A DNA stretch of 58,494 nucleotides from Thiotrichales bacterium (GCA_016744475.1 JADGEH010000020.1:1-58494), one strand, 5' to 3'. Positions 27,535-37,684 are shown, numbered from the stretch's first letter. Numbers and translations are program-made. Notes: generated by a model not told the origin, from the letters alone.

Positions 27535-27942
27535 TTATGGGCACAGTGGGCCAATTTTATTTAAAGATTGACGTACTGCTACCCAACCCATACCTAGATT
27601 TACTTTTTTGCTGGTAATTAAAACCACTAAAGCATTGGGTTTATCAGGTACCACAGCCATGAAATGGAAGGTGTTTTCGGTGGTCATTTGTACTTCTTTA
27701 ATCAACTGCGTTTTATTATTGCCGCGCATATTCGCAATCATATCTTCTACAGCTTGCACGTTTTTACCGCGAAACATATCCACTGCGGCAGCGGCTACTG
27801 CGTCTAAGTAAGATTGGGTGAAGTAAGGAATATTGTGTGCTACACCCAATAATAAACCACTGTCTAAATCAACTACCGCACAACCGAGTGCAGAATCAAC
27901 TTGTTTTACAACATCACTGCAAATTGAATTAATGTCAGCCAT
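27535..27942 (-). CDS. Roadblock/LC7-like protein
   Basis: A 135-residue soluble protein with a Roadblock/LC7-like pattern: a helix, then the strands GCAVVDLDSGLLLGVAHNIP, a long helix with DAVAAAAVDMFRGK, and the strands ENTFHFMAVVPDKPNALVVL, ending in a helix. Bacterial Roadblock proteins usually regulate small GTPases such as MglA. The Roco GTPase at 38635 is the only GTPase visible nearby, and no link is shown. The ATG at 27942 has AAGGAGACAGC upstream. It appears to be its own transcription unit with a strong terminator behind. Confidence 0.75.
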   Translation of the reverse strand: MADINSICSDVVKQVDSALGCAVVDLDSGLLLGVAHNIPYFTQSYLDAVAAAAVDMFRGKNVQAVEDMIANMRGNNKTQLIKEVQMTTENTFHFMAVVPDKPNALVVLITSKKVNLGMGWVAVRQSLNKIGPLCP

Positions 27943-28148
27943 ACGCTGTCTCCTTGATCAAACATAAAAGTAGAAAACTTCGCCCTGTATGTGAACAGAG
28001 CCTAGAACAGGGCGATAGTGTTTTTTCAGGCACGAAAGGTACCAAAACAAATATTTTACTGGAATTTACCCACAAACCCAATGTGGATAGTTTTATCTTA
28101 AGCCATGATGAGCATGACTGAGTTGACCCATAGGCTCTAATGGTGCTA

Positions 28149-29189
28149 TTAGGGCAATAAAGCAATATGTTTTAAGCCTTCTGATTCAGGTAAATTAAAT
28201 AAGATGTTCATATTCTGCACGGCTTGTCCTGCGGCCCCTTTCACCAAATTATCAATCACCGATAATACCACTACGGTATCGCCCGCTTGCGGTATGGATA
28301 CCGCCATACGACAGCCGTTAGTGCCGCGTACTGTGCGGGTTTCTGGATGTGAACCCGTGGGGAGTACGTCAACAAAAGGCTCATTTTTATAATACTGTTC
28401 AAACTGAGTGTGTAATGCGGATGGACTGACATTGTGTTTTAAAGGCGCATATAAAGTCGCGTGAATGCCGCGAATCATGGGTAATAAATGTGGTACAAAG
28501 GTTAAACCCACAGGAGTTTGCTGAATAGCGCTTAAACCTTGTTTAATTTCAGGTAAATGCCGATGACCATCGGCTTTATAGGCTTTGAAATTCTCGCTGA
28601 TTTCGCCGAATAAGGTGCCGACAGCCGCTGCACGTCCTGCGCCACTGGCACCGGATTTAACATCGGCAATCAGACGATCTGTATCGACCCATCCGGCTTC
28701 AATCAAGGGCAAAAAGCCCAGTTGCACGGCGGTGGGATAGCAGCCAGGATTAGCCACCAGACGGGCTTTAGCGATGTCTGCACGGTGAATTTCTGGCAAG
28801 CCGTACACGGCTTCGGCTAATAAGTCCGGGCAAGCGTGTGGCATTCCATACCATTGCTCCCAGACTTGCGCATCTTTTAAGCGAAAATCTGCGGCTAAAT
28901 CAATGACTTTAACCCCAGCATCCAATAATTCAGGGACTAAGCGCATAGCCGTACCATTAGGCGTGGCAAAAAACACCAAATCACAGTCGCTTAAGCGCTT
29001 TACGTCGGGTTCGGTAAAACATAAATCGACGTGCCCGCGCAAATTAGGGAATAGTTGTGCAACAGGTATCTCTGCTTCTGAACGTGAAGTGATGACTTGT
29101 AATTCTGCGTGCGGATGAGCTGCTAGTAAGCGTAATAATTCGACACCTGTGTAGCCTGTACCGCCGACAATACCGATTTTTATGGACAT
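28149..29189 (-). CDS. argC: N-acetyl-gamma-glutamyl-phosphate reductase
   Basis: A 346-residue enzyme that catalyses the NADPH-dependent third step of arginine synthesis. The N-terminal Rossmann motif is [17 protein letters not shown] (6-22) and the catalytic Cys150 is in [25 protein letters not shown] and [13 protein letters not shown] are conserved in the C-terminal domain. Length is typical of the type 1 enzyme. It is divergent from thrB, and no other arg gene is nearby. Identity is secure. Confidence 0.97.
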   Translation of the reverse strand: MSIKIGIVGGTGYTGVELLRLLAAHPHAELQVITSRSEAEIPVAQLFPNLRGHVDLCFTEPDVKRLSDCDLVFFATPNGTAMRLVPELLDAGVKVIDLAADFRLKDAQVWEQWYGMPHACPDLLAEAVYGLPEIHRADIAKARLVANPGCYPTAVQLGFLPLIEAGWVDTDRLIADVKSGASGAGRAAAVGTLFGEISENFKAYKADGHRHLPEIKQGLSAIQQTPVGLTFVPHLLPMIRGIHATLYAPLKHNVSPSALHTQFEQYYKNEPFVDVLPTGSHPETRTVRGTNGCRMAVSIPQAGDTVVVLSVIDNLVKGAAGQAVQNMNILFNLPESEGLKHIALLP

Positions 29190-29276
29190 AGTTTTGAAAC
29201 GCTAAGATTGAGTTGAACCAGCGCATAAGATTATCACAGACCTGTGCTAGAAAGGAAAAAGTAGTGTCATTGACTC

Positions 29277-29306
29277 CAGACAAGCTCGGCTAAAATCCAG
29301 TATAAT
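29277..29306 (+). promoter_or_regulatory. Candidate sigma-70 promoter of thrB
   Basis: A consensus -10 box TATAAT is at 29301-29306. A weak -35-like CAGACA sits at 29277-29282, 18 bp upstream. The thrB ATG is at 29340, leaving a short leader. The -10 is strong and the -35 doubtful. Confidence 0.4.
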
Positions 29307-29339
29307 CCGCCGTTTTGAATTTTCACTGGGAAGCTTCGC

Positions 29340-30287
29340 ATGTCCGTTTACACGCCTGTTGAGCCAGCACAATTGGAACATCTGCTGACGCATTATGCCT
29401 TGGGTGAACTAATTGACTATCAAGGTATTAGTGCTGGTATTGAAAATACCAATTATTTTGTCACCACCGATCAGGGTGAGTTTGTACTGACCTTATTTGA
29501 GCAGATGAGTGCGGAAGAATTGCCTTATTTTCTTGAACTTATGGCTTATTTAGCCGAGCACCAGGTGCCAAGTGCGCATCCTGAAGCTGATAACGAAGGA
29601 CATTATCTACGCCATTTTTGTGAACGACCCACCGCATTGGTGAAACGCCTGAGTGGACATGACGTTGAACAGCCCAATCCCGCACATTGCCAAGCCTTGG
29701 GACAAGCACTGGGGCACATGCACAGCGCGACTTCGGGTTTTCATCTCTATCGTGCGAATACCCGTGGCCCACATTGGTGGCGGGACACGGCAGAAAAAGT
29801 CTCGCCTTGTTTAGCCGCCGATGAACAAACTTTGCTCCAGGATGAATTAAATTATCAGTTGGCTTACAAAACCTTAGATTTGCCGCGCGGTGTGGTACAT
29901 GCTGATTTATTCCGTGACAATGCTTTGTTTGAAGGCGAACGTCTCAGCGGCATTATTGATTTTTATTATGCTTGCGATGATGTGTTGTTGTATGACGTAG
30001 CGATCACCGCTAATGATTGGTGCGTCAATCCTGATGGCAGCTTTGATACCACTCGCTTGCAGGCTTTTTTACAAGCCTATCATCAAGCGCGTAAATTCAC
30101 TGCCAGCGAACATACCGCTTGGCCGGTGATGCTGCGTGCTGCGGCTTTGCGCTTTTGGTTGTCACGGGTGCAGGACAAATGTTTTCCGCGTCCTGGCGAA
30201 TTAACCCATATTAAAGACCCTGATGTTTTCAAACGCATTTTGCAGCAACGCCATCAATTACCTAGCGATTGCGGTTTGCCTGAATAG
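29340..30287 (+). CDS. thrB: Homoserine kinase (APH-fold type)
   Basis: A 315-residue kinase of the aminoglycoside-phosphotransferase fold, the homoserine kinase form used by many proteobacteria instead of the GHMP type. Seen: QGISAGIENTNYFVTT near the nucleotide loop, the Brenner motif VVHADLFRDNAL (catalytic Asp and metal Asn), and the following GIIDFYYACDD. It makes O-phosphohomoserine for threonine synthesis from the homoserine pool that also feeds methionine. The next gene follows 3 bp after its stop. Confidence 0.93.
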   Translation: MSVYTPVEPAQLEHLLTHYALGELIDYQGISAGIENTNYFVTTDQGEFVLTLFEQMSAEELPYFLELMAYLAEHQVPSAHPEADNEGHYLRHFCERPTALVKRLSGHDVEQPNPAHCQALGQALGHMHSATSGFHLYRANTRGPHWWRDTAEKVSPCLAADEQTLLQDELNYQLAYKTLDLPRGVVHADLFRDNALFEGERLSGIIDFYYACDDVLLYDVAITANDWCVNPDGSFDTTRLQAFLQAYHQARKFTASEHTAWPVMLRAAALRFWLSRVQDKCFPRPGELTHIKDPDVFKRILQQRHQLPSDCGLPE

Positions 30288-30290
30288 CCC

Positions 30291-30983
30291 ATGCCTCCTG
30301 TCGATATTACTCACCATTTACACTTAGTGCGTACACACATTCTCAATGTTGCACGAGAATATCAACGCGATCTTAGTCACATCCAGCTCTTAGCCGTCAG
30401 TAAAACCCAACCCATCAGCGCTATCGAAACGGCGGTGGCGAGCGGACAAAAAGATTTTGGGGAAAATTATTTACAGGATGCGCTGGAAAAAATCACGGCT
30501 TTGCAGGGACGCGGTTTGCAGTGGCATTTCATTGGAGCGATTCAATCCAATAAAACCCGTGCTTTAGCGGAACATTTTGATTGGGTTGAAACTTTAGCCT
30601 CACTCAAACACGCCAAACGCTTAAACGAACAGCGCCCCGAACAGCTACCCCCGCTGAATGTGTGTTTACAAGTCAATATCAGTGCTGAACCGCAAAAAGC
30701 GGGAATAGAGGCTTCGCACACCTTGGATTTAGCCCAAGAAATATTAAGCCTACCGCGCCTGCGCTTGCGCGGTTTGATGTCGATACCCGCCCCTTCTACC
30801 ACCTTTGAGCAACAACGCTTACCTCATCGAGCCTTAGCTCAATTATTACAACATTTACAAGCGCAAGGGGTGGATGTGGATACTTTATCAATGGGTATGA
30901 GTGGTGATTTAACCGCAGCGATTGCCGAAGGCAGTACGCAAGTACGCATTGGCACTGCGATTTTTGGGGCGCGTTTGAAATAA
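30291..30983 (+). CDS. yggS: YggS/PLPBP-family pyridoxal-phosphate homeostasis protein
   Basis: A 230-residue PLP-binding protein of the YggS family. PLP lysine Lys38 lies in LLAVSKTQPIS. GENYLQDALEKI, WHFIGAIQSNKTR, LRGLMSIPAP, SMGMSGDLTAAIAEG and the final VRIGTAIFG are all family hallmarks. It has no catalytic activity known but balances PLP and amino-acid/keto-acid pools. It is probably co-transcribed with thrB. Its usual neighbours proC or pilT are absent here. Confidence 0.95.
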   Translation: MPPVDITHHLHLVRTHILNVAREYQRDLSHIQLLAVSKTQPISAIETAVASGQKDFGENYLQDALEKITALQGRGLQWHFIGAIQSNKTRALAEHFDWVETLASLKHAKRLNEQRPEQLPPLNVCLQVNISAEPQKAGIEASHTLDLAQEILSLPRLRLRGLMSIPAPSTTFEQQRLPHRALAQLLQHLQAQGVDVDTLSMGMSGDLTAAIAEGSTQVRIGTAIFGARLK

Positions 30984-31027
30984 AGCCTAGTGCTTCGTCA
31001 AGCCTACTTTTTAGGGTTGCATTTTTT

Positions 31028-31123
31028 ACCACGGAGACACGGAGAAGGCACAGAGCGCACGGAGAAAGACTGTTAATTTAACTCACCTCTGTGTCCTCCG
31101 TGTCACCTCCGCGCCTCCGTGGT
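31028..31123. repeat. CCACGGAGACACGGAG-type inverted repeat
   Basis: ACCACGGAGACACGGAG at the left (from 31028) and CTCCGCGCCTCCGTGGT at the right (to 31123) form a long imperfect inverted repeat. Copies of this ACGGAG-rich sequence are known scattered in many environmental bacterial genomes. No coding capacity. It lies between the YggS gene and the convergent 31160 gene. Confidence 0.7.
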
Positions 31124-31159
31124 GACATTTGACCACCTAATTCTTAGAATTGACAGAGC

Positions 31160-31681
31160 CTACAACTCTTGCGCTAAATGCTGCCAATCAATGTCTTCTG
31201 TTTGCTTGCGCAAGCGAGCCACGATAATGTTGAGCAAGTTTTTATAAATCAACATGCCTGTGCGATTGCTGCTATTGACGATTTTTTCAAAATGCGTGCG
31301 AGAAATTTTATATACCTCGCCATCATCTAAAGCACGAATGGAAGCAGAAGCGGGTTGTTTATCCACAAAAGAATATTCCCCCAGCAGCAAACCTCGCTGT
31401 TCTAACACACTTAAACGCACTTCTTCAGGCCGATAAAGATAATCGCTATCTTTAGGTAAAAACGCTTCCCAACGGCCTGTTGCCAGCAAATAAAACTCAT
31501 CTAAAATCTGACCTTCATACAGTAAAATATCGCCTGCGATCATTGATTTAGGCTCGAAAAAATGGAGCAAATAAAGGCATTCCTGCTGTGTAAAACCAAC
31601 AAATAAAGACGAATTGAACACCACAGCAAGTTTATGCTTCAAAGACATTTTGTGTATCGACAACGGCGCAGTTTTCTTCAT
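31160..31681 (-). CDS. Cyclic-nucleotide-binding-fold protein
   Basis: A 173-residue protein with a single CNB domain (~25-150) and no DNA-binding domain. It has FVGFTQQECLYLLHFF, then the jelly roll GDILLYEGQILDEFYLLATG and the phosphate-binding cassette LLLGEYSFVDKQPASASIRA. Glu102 is kept, but the Arg that normally grips the cyclic phosphate (PRSAS) is Ala111 here (PASAS), so binding of cAMP/cGMP may be weak or altered. It lies downstream of the cyclase gene in the same direction, 172 bp away, and is a candidate receptor for that signal. A protein-protein role is the alternative. Confidence 0.85.
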   Translation of the reverse strand: MKKTAPLSIHKMSLKHKLAVVFNSSLFVGFTQQECLYLLHFFEPKSMIAGDILLYEGQILDEFYLLATGRWEAFLPKDSDYLYRPEEVRLSVLEQRGLLLGEYSFVDKQPASASIRALDDGEVYKISRTHFEKIVNSSNRTGMLIYKNLLNIIVARLRKQTEDIDWQHLAQEL

Positions 31682-31853
31682 TTTAATGACCTATAGGAAT
31701 GAGAATTCAATAACTCCAGCGTCTAGCGGCGCTTTTACACACGACTCTACGTTGTCGCTTTGGTGACATAGAATCACTATGCGCCCGCAGCGAAGCCTTG
31801 ATTCGTGTGCAAAATCACTCGCTATACTGTCTGGTTTTATTAAACCCTCATTC

Positions 31854-33341
31854 CTAAGCATGGGCTATGGTGTCATTGGGGCCAGTCTCAGAGAGCCAGC
31901 GGGCCAATAAATCTTTAATCTCTGGTGGCACGGAAGTAAAAGTGATTTTGAACTCATAGATATTGTCATGAGCGGCTAATACTTCTGTCACCTTGGCATA
32001 TATTTCTGTACTCAGCACTTGTTGCTCAAGGTCAAATAAAGTGAATTTCATGTTACTTAAATGTACGCAGTGATGTGAGCTACGAATAATGGCAACGCGC
32101 TCGGCGAGTTGCACAATATGCCCCTCATGGCCTTCTTCGTTGCTGTATTTACCTTCTAAAACATAAAACATGATGGGCAAGGGAGGCGATTGTTCGTGCC
32201 AATGCGGGGTTTTATGTTGCGGCAGATGGATGTTGAATTCTCCAGTAATACCAATGGCTTCACTGACAGTAATGGGCGTTTGCATCCCCTTGGGCACCAC
32301 CTTGACTTGCTCGCCAATGTGCAAAATATCGCCACAAGCTTCGCGGGTGCTGTTAGACACCAAAACTTGCCCGCCTACGGTATAAGATTCAATCCGTGAA
32401 GCCAGATTAACATTGCGTCCCACTACGCCATATTTGGTGCGTTTGCTAGAACCCACATTACCCACCACCAATTCGCCCGTATTGATGCCAATCCCCATTT
32501 CCACTTCAGGATAACCCGCTTCTCGATTGCGTTGATTGACCTCTTGCATGGCTAATTGCATCTCCAGCGCACAGGCTACGGCGCGTTGTGCATCATTGTT
32601 GCGCTCAATCGGCGCACCAAAAATAGCCAAAATGGCATCGCCAATAAATTCATCAATAGTGCCTTGATGATGCAAAATAATATCGGTCATGATTTCCAGA
32701 TAATTATTAATCATCGCCACCACGCTTTCAGCGGGTAATTGCTCGGTCAATGCGGTAAACCCCCGTAAATCGGTCATCATCACAGTCACCACCCGCTTTT
32801 CTCCGCCCAGTTTCATACCACCGGGGGATTCTAAAATCGTATCCACAATATCATCGGACAAATACCGTCCAAAAGTGCTGCGGATCAGTCGATTGGCTTT
32901 TTCTAATTCTTGAATCGCTTCGTTACGCTCAAGAAAGTTGATATAGGCCGTGGAGTGATAACGAATGCGGGCAATAACTTCTAACTTATCAGGCAGTTTC
33001 ACCATGTAATCATTCGCACCCAGCGTAAAAGCTCGCGCTTTAATATCCGCCTCTTCTTTGCTGGAAAGTACGATTAATGGGACATTTTGCGTCGCAGGAT
33101 TGGCACGAAGATAACGCACTAAACTCAGCCCTTCGATTTCAGGCATGACTAAATCTTGCAAAATCACCGTGGGATGTATTTGATGGGCGTGCTGGATAGC
33201 TAGGGTGGGGTCTTGGCAATAATAAAAATCAATATCGTTTTCGCTGAGCAACATTTGCTGCAAAGCCTGACCAATAATGGCTTGATCATCAATCAATAGC
33301 ACGGTAATGCGGTGATGTGTCAGTCCCAAGGTTGAACTCAT
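31854..33341 (-). CDS. Receiver-class III nucleotide cyclase with PilZ-like C terminus
   Basis: A 495-residue response regulator. REC (~12-130) has Asp18/Asp19, phosphoacceptor Asp63 and Lys115. The class III cyclase domain (~180-345) has metal ligands Asp191 (MMTDLRGF) and Asp235 (FIGDAILAIFG), and transition-state Asn312 and Arg316 (VNLASR). The two base-reading positions are Glu231 (GTIDEFIGD) and Gly305 (YGVVGRN), not the Lys and Asp/Thr of adenylate cyclases; Glu here favours guanine. The C terminus (~390-480) ends YEFKITFTSVPPEIKDLLAR, like a PilZ barrel without RxxxR. Third gene of the signalling operon after two kinases. Substrate is inference. Confidence 0.9.
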   Translation of the reverse strand: MSSTLGLTHHRITVLLIDDQAIIGQALQQMLLSENDIDFYYCQDPTLAIQHAHQIHPTVILQDLVMPEIEGLSLVRYLRANPATQNVPLIVLSSKEEADIKARAFTLGANDYMVKLPDKLEVIARIRYHSTAYINFLERNEAIQELEKANRLIRSTFGRYLSDDIVDTILESPGGMKLGGEKRVVTVMMTDLRGFTALTEQLPAESVVAMINNYLEIMTDIILHHQGTIDEFIGDAILAIFGAPIERNNDAQRAVACALEMQLAMQEVNQRNREAGYPEVEMGIGINTGELVVGNVGSSKRTKYGVVGRNVNLASRIESYTVGGQVLVSNSTREACGDILHIGEQVKVVPKGMQTPITVSEAIGITGEFNIHLPQHKTPHWHEQSPPLPIMFYVLEGKYSNEEGHEGHIVQLAERVAIIRSSHHCVHLSNMKFTLFDLEQQVLSTEIYAKVTEVLAAHDNIYEFKITFTSVPPEIKDLLARWLSETGPNDTIAHA

Positions 33342-33343
33342 TA

Positions 33344-33500
33344 GACTTGTCCGGGTTTAAACGCCGTAGCGAAAAGCAGCGGGATTGAGTGGTTTTTTTC
33401 ATTCATTTGAGGCAAATAGTCACTCTATTTAACGAAAGTGAACGGGAAAAACCGCCAATATCCGCTGTTTTGCAGTCGGTGTTTTAAGCCCGGACAAGTC
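33344..33500. mobile_element. 157-bp palindromic element, GACTTGTCCGGG type, inside the signalling operon
   Basis: Termini GACTTGTCCGGG (from 33344) and CCCGGACAAGTC (to 33500) are perfect inverted repeats; TA flanks both sides. The interior holds a diverged version of the common core (AAATAGTCACTCTATTTAACG). It lies between the stop of the hybrid kinase (33508) and the start codon of the cyclase (33341), so the folded RNA would sit right before the cyclase and could hamper or tune its translation (inference). Confidence 0.75.
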
Positions 33501-33507
33501 TATATAT

Positions 33508-35526
33508 TTAATGTTGAATACTTTGTCGTAAAAAACGACGTAGGCGGGTTAAATCAAAATCAGCCGCAAGGCGATACAGTTCTTCACCAAAAGGTCTAAA
33601 CTTAGGCTCTGATTTTATTAAGCTTTGCGCCATGCGCATGACATCCGCCATATCCCCTAACTTAGCCATTTCATTGAGGTTTTCTAGCACAGGATAATCA
33701 GGAATGACTAATTCAACATCTTGCATCATGGCTCCAAAACCTTCTTGAGAGTCATTTTGGGCATACACCCATTGCAGTTCGTAGTGCTGCGGAATCAATT
33801 CAAATATTTTTTTGAAATCAATAGGTTTCGTCATAAAAGCCGTACAGCCTGCGTCATGACATGAGCGGTTTTTAGGCTCAAATAAACAGGTGGATATGCC
33901 AAAAATAGGTAACTGCTTAAAACGTGGATCGGTACGTAGTTGTTTCAAACAAGCTAAACCATCGACTCCGGGAAGTTTAAGTTCTAAAAACAACATATCA
34001 ATCGCTTGTTCTGTACCGCTTAAACGATCTAATTCATTTAATGTTTCTTGACCATCGCGAGTTTCTGTCACAACAAAGCCCAAACGTTTAAAGAGCCGTG
34101 TGAGCACAGTACGACTAGGTGCATTATGATCAGCCACTAAAATTGAAACAGGTGTGTTCACACCTTGTTTTTGATGTTGGTAGCCAATAATGTGCGGCAT
34201 TGATGAACGGGTTTGTAATAAACGTCCTTCATGCACAATGGTTAGATACAAGGTAAACCAAAAACGACTACCTTGAGTTGAACTGCTGACTTGTAATTGT
34301 CCACCCATCATTTCCACTAGATGTTGACTAATAGATAAACCGAGTCCTGTGCCTTCAATACTGTGATCGCGGTTACTGGTTTGTTCAAAGGGTTTGAAAA
34401 TCTTGTCTAATTCGTTTTCAGGAATGCCACAGCCTGTATCCTGCACAATGAAACTTAGACTATTATCAACCTGTAATTGAACGCTAAGTTGTACTCGACC
34501 TTCTTGGGTAAATTTGATCGCATTGCTGAGTAGATTTAGTAAAATTTGACGCAAGCGGAGTTCATCTGCATGAACTGTATCCGGCAAAGGTTTATTGGCA
34601 TCTAATAGATAATCAAAAATAATATTTTTTTGCTTAGCTTTCATTTTAAATAAAGCTACGATTTCTTTCAAAAAACTGGGTAATTCAAAATCTTTATTCT
34701 GTAACTGTAATTTCTCAGATTCAATTTTAGACAAATCCATCACATCATTCACCAAAGTCAGAAGATGTTCTCCACAACTATAAATAACACGAATATTTTC
34801 TTTCTGCTCTTGGTTTAAGCGTACATCATGATCTAATAACTGTGCACAGCCTAAAATACCATTTAAGGGCGTGCGCAATTCATGACTCATATTGGCTAAA
34901 AAAGCACTTTTAGTACGGTTAGCGACTTCAGCTTGTTCTTTAGCTAGACTTAAATCTTTATTCTTATCCTTTAAGTCTTGCGTGCGCTCGGCGACTTTAT
35001 GTTCGAGCTCTTCATTATGGACTTGCAGACTGCGCTTGGCTTGACTGAGTTGTTCAATCAATTGAGCTTGTTCTTTATAAAGATACTCAAGTTCACGTTG
35101 TTGCCGATAATGTTGTAAAGCCGTATGAATACTTAAACGCATATCTTCCAACACCCAAGGCTTATCAATATAACGATACAAAGCCGCATGATTAACTGCA
35201 TTACGAATGCCTGTAATATTTGCTTGTCCAGTGAGCATCATGGTCAGTGTTTTAGGTGAGCGTTGATGAACCTGAGCTAATACCGCATCACCACTTAAAT
35301 CGGGCATTAAATAATCAGCTATCACTAAAGGTATTTCATAGCCTTCATTTAATAACTCATCCACCAGAGTTAAACCTTCGTATCCGCTTTCAGCAATTTC
35401 AACTAAATATTGGTGTTCTACAATGTCATACAACTCAGCGCGTAAACTGCTTAACACACTGCTGTCATCATCTATGCAAACAATCACGTAATGGGTTTTA
35501 GCATCTTTTTTCATATTGGCAACCAT
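33508..35526 (-). CDS. REC-histidine kinase-REC hybrid sensor
   Basis: A 672-residue soluble hybrid kinase. REC1 (~12-130) has phosphoacceptor Asp71 (VIADYLMPD). A coiled coil (~140-200) leads to HisKA with His215 ([10 protein letters not shown]). HATPase follows with [17 protein letters not shown] and [12 protein letters not shown]2 (~460-580) has Glu515 where the phosphoacceptor Asp should be ([10 protein letters not shown]) and keeps Lys567; it looks like a pseudo-receiver. The helical C terminus (~610-672) has no phosphotransfer His in a clear HPt motif. It overlaps the upstream kinase gene; an inner ATG at 35514 would give an ATGA overlap. Confidence 0.92.
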   Translation of the reverse strand: MVANMKKDAKTHYVIVCIDDDSSVLSSLRAELYDIVEHQYLVEIAESGYEGLTLVDELLNEGYEIPLVIADYLMPDLSGDAVLAQVHQRSPKTLTMMLTGQANITGIRNAVNHAALYRYIDKPWVLEDMRLSIHTALQHYRQQRELEYLYKEQAQLIEQLSQAKRSLQVHNEELEHKVAERTQDLKDKNKDLSLAKEQAEVANRTKSAFLANMSHELRTPLNGILGCAQLLDHDVRLNQEQKENIRVIYSCGEHLLTLVNDVMDLSKIESEKLQLQNKDFELPSFLKEIVALFKMKAKQKNIIFDYLLDANKPLPDTVHADELRLRQILLNLLSNAIKFTQEGRVQLSVQLQVDNSLSFIVQDTGCGIPENELDKIFKPFEQTSNRDHSIEGTGLGLSISQHLVEMMGGQLQVSSSTQGSRFWFTLYLTIVHEGRLLQTRSSMPHIIGYQHQKQGVNTPVSILVADHNAPSRTVLTRLFKRLGFVVTETRDGQETLNELDRLSGTEQAIDMLFLELKLPGVDGLACLKQLRTDPRFKQLPIFGISTCLFEPKNRSCHDAGCTAFMTKPIDFKKIFELIPQHYELQWVYAQNDSQEGFGAMMQDVELVIPDYPVLENLNEMAKLGDMADVMRMAQSLIKSEPKFRPFGEELYRLAADFDLTRLRRFLRQSIQH

Positions 35527-37004
35527 ATGGTAAAAGTGGTATCTCCTGGCTGACTGTGCAGGCTGATTATTCCTTGATGTTTTTGCACAATTTTACGCGC
35601 AATATCTAGCCCCAGGCCGGTGCCTTCTGGAGCGCTTTTAGTGGTAAAAAAGGGCTGAAAAATCTTTTCTTGTAGTGCTTCGGGTACACCACAACCGGTG
35701 TCATGAAAAATCACCGCTAAACCTTCCTGAGCTTGAGCATTCTGCGCAATATGAACAGCAATACTGAGTTCTCCTTGGTATTCCATCGCTTGTAAAGCAT
35801 TATGAATTAAATTAGTCCACACTTGATTTAATTCATCTGCGTAACCTGGAATCTCAGGTACATTTTGATAATCTTTATGGATGCTGACAGAATCGCGCAA
35901 TTGATGATTATATAAAGTTAAAACAGTTTCTAATGAAAAAATAATATTTACTTTCTCTTTTTTAGCACCTTGCGGCTCTTGGTGTACATAATTTTTTAAG
36001 GCCAGAATGATTTTTTGTGCTTGTTTGATGGCAAATTCCATCGTTTTTTGATTGCGACAGACATCTTCTAAGGCATGTAAATGCTGCAAAAAACTCAAAC
36101 CCTGCGGGCTGCGTAGAATATCTAATAAAGCCTCAAATTGATTTTCTAGTCCGATCTGTACCAGCAAATCCGCTTGAATATCGGCTTTTTCGATGTGGTG
36201 TGCGTGTAATTGCTGGCTAAGCTGACGGCGAATTTGACGGGCTTCGCGTGTTGAATAACCTATCGGCTGACTGGAGACCTCGGTGAGTAATTGCATAAAT
36301 TGCTGCGTTTGTTGAGGGTTAAGGGCATGAAGAAAAGCGGGTAAATGCGGCAAATAGCCACTTAAAAAATGTTTTAAGTGTTCTGTGGATGATAACAGTG
36401 CCGCCAATGGGCTGTTGATTTCATGCGCGATACCTGCAATTAATTGACCTAATGAAGCCATTTTTTCTGCGTGGACTAATTCAGCCTGCATTTTTTGCAA
36501 CTGCATAAAGGCTTCTTCAGCACTGCGTTTGGCTTGTTGTAACGCGGTTTCAGCCTGTTCACGCTCTTTAATTTCTTGTTTTAATTGTTGGTTTTGTGCT
36601 TCTAATTGTTGACGCAAACGGTGCAAACTTAAATGATTTTCTATTCTTGCCAAGACCTCCTGGTGTTGAAAGGGCTTGGTGATATAGTCCACGGCACCAG
36701 CGGCAAAGCCTTCTAATTTATCCTGTGTTTCTTCTAAAGCACTGATAAACAAAACCGGAATATGCTGTGTAGCAACATCCTCTTTAAGGCGGCGACAGAC
36801 TTCATAACCCAAAATATCGGGCAACATGATGTCCAATAAGATTAAATCGGGCGGCTTAAACTGCAATGTGCGTAATGCGGCGACACCATTATTGGCGACC
36901 CGCGTCTGATAGCCTTCGGTTTCTAAGATTTTACAAAGAATTTCAAGGTTATAAGGGTTATCATCAACGACTAGAATATTGGCAGAGCGCTTTTCAACGG
37001 GCAT
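35511..37004 (-). CDS. REC-coiled coil-histidine kinase
   Basis: A 497-residue soluble kinase with an N-terminal receiver (phosphoacceptor Asp58 in [10 protein letters not shown], Lys110 in YITKPF). A long coiled coil (~125-180) leads to HisKA with His194 ([13 protein letters not shown]). The C-terminal ATPase has [25 protein letters not shown] and [13 protein letters not shown]. It has no membrane segment and is likely driven by phosphorylation of its own receiver, as in networked kinases. First gene of the operon; the next kinase gene overlaps its end by about 4-16 bp. Confidence 0.93.
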   Translation of the reverse strand: MPVEKRSANILVVDDNPYNLEILCKILETEGYQTRVANNGVAALRTLQFKPPDLILLDIMLPDILGYEVCRRLKEDVATQHIPVLFISALEETQDKLEGFAAGAVDYITKPFQHQEVLARIENHLSLHRLRQQLEAQNQQLKQEIKEREQAETALQQAKRSAEEAFMQLQKMQAELVHAEKMASLGQLIAGIAHEINSPLAALLSSTEHLKHFLSGYLPHLPAFLHALNPQQTQQFMQLLTEVSSQPIGYSTREARQIRRQLSQQLHAHHIEKADIQADLLVQIGLENQFEALLDILRSPQGLSFLQHLHALEDVCRNQKTMEFAIKQAQKIILALKNYVHQEPQGAKKEKVNIIFSLETVLTLYNHQLRDSVSIHKDYQNVPEIPGYADELNQVWTNLIHNALQAMEYQGELSIAVHIAQNAQAQEGLAVIFHDTGCGVPEALQEKIFQPFFTTKSAPEGTGLGLDIARKIVQKHQGIISLHSQPGDTTFTIWLPI

Positions 37005-37171
37005 GAATTTGACTCACCTTAATAGACTGGCTATGTGGATAGGCATGGGCTACAAAAAAATGTTGGATGTGACTACTCAGTCACATCGAAACTGATTGTA
37101 AAACAAGCAGCAATAGATTGCTGCAAAGAAAAAAGGCTGACAGCCCGTTTATGCATCGTTAAACTAAATTA

Positions 37172-37209
37172 GACGAGTGGCAAGGGGTCTTCATCGACTG
37201 CAACAAGTC
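37172..37209. mobile_element. 38-bp vestige of the GCAAGGGG-type element
   Basis: GACGAGTGGCAAGGGGTCTT followed by TCATCGACTGCAACAAGTC has both ends of the GACTGGTCGCAAGGGG element but almost no interior. TA follows on the right. It lies upstream of the 37279 gene and explains why a longer reading frame from 37177 is not a real gene start. Confidence 0.55.
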
Positions 37210-37278
37210 TATTTAAGTGGGTATTTGAGGAAATATCGAGTGCTGCCAAGCAGCGTTTCAAAATACAGGACAATGCAG

Positions 37279-37674
37279 ATGACAGATAAAATGTCTAAAT
37301 TACACGGTGGCCCTGGACGTTTTCTCATTGGGTTGGTGATGATGATCGGGGGCGGTTACTTATTCCTTGATGCTGTGCAGGTCACGCATCAGATGAATTG
37401 GGGAATGGCCTTATTTAATATGGGGGGCGTGAAGCTCACACCCGGTTTAGTGCTAGTGCCTTTTTTGTTTGGTATCGGAATGATTTTTTACAACCCAGAT
37501 AATGATTTAGGTTGGATTTTAGTCATCGCCACCTTGGTCATGTTAGCGATTGGGGTAATTAGTAGCTTAAGTTTCCACATGCGCCGCATGTCAGCTTTTG
37601 AATTGCTGATGATTTTAGGCTTGGCGATTGGGGGCTTGGGGCTATTTTTAAGCGGTTTACGGCGTATGAGATAA
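37279..37674 (+). CDS. Unrecognised small membrane protein
   Basis: A 131-residue protein. I chose the ATG at 37279 (AGGA 8 bp upstream); a GTG at 37177 lies inside a repeat vestige. There are about four membrane segments: GRFLIGLVMMIGGGYLFLDA, LTPGLVLVPFLFGIGMIFY, WILVIATLVMLAIGVISSLS and LLMILGLAIGGLGLFLSGL. The rest is short loops. It is followed after 10 bp by another membrane protein gene in the same direction, so the two are probably one operon. No family recognised; its place between the signalling operon and the Roco gene suggests no clear role. Confidence 0.7.
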   Translation: MTDKMSKLHGGPGRFLIGLVMMIGGGYLFLDAVQVTHQMNWGMALFNMGGVKLTPGLVLVPFLFGIGMIFYNPDNDLGWILVIATLVMLAIGVISSLSFHMRRMSAFELLMILGLAIGGLGLFLSGLRRMR

Positions 37675-37684
37675 GCGCTTGTTT

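Noticed and set aside
27935..28165. 76-aa minus-strand open frame between the Roadblock gene and argC
   Set aside because: Overlaps argC and has no family resemblance.
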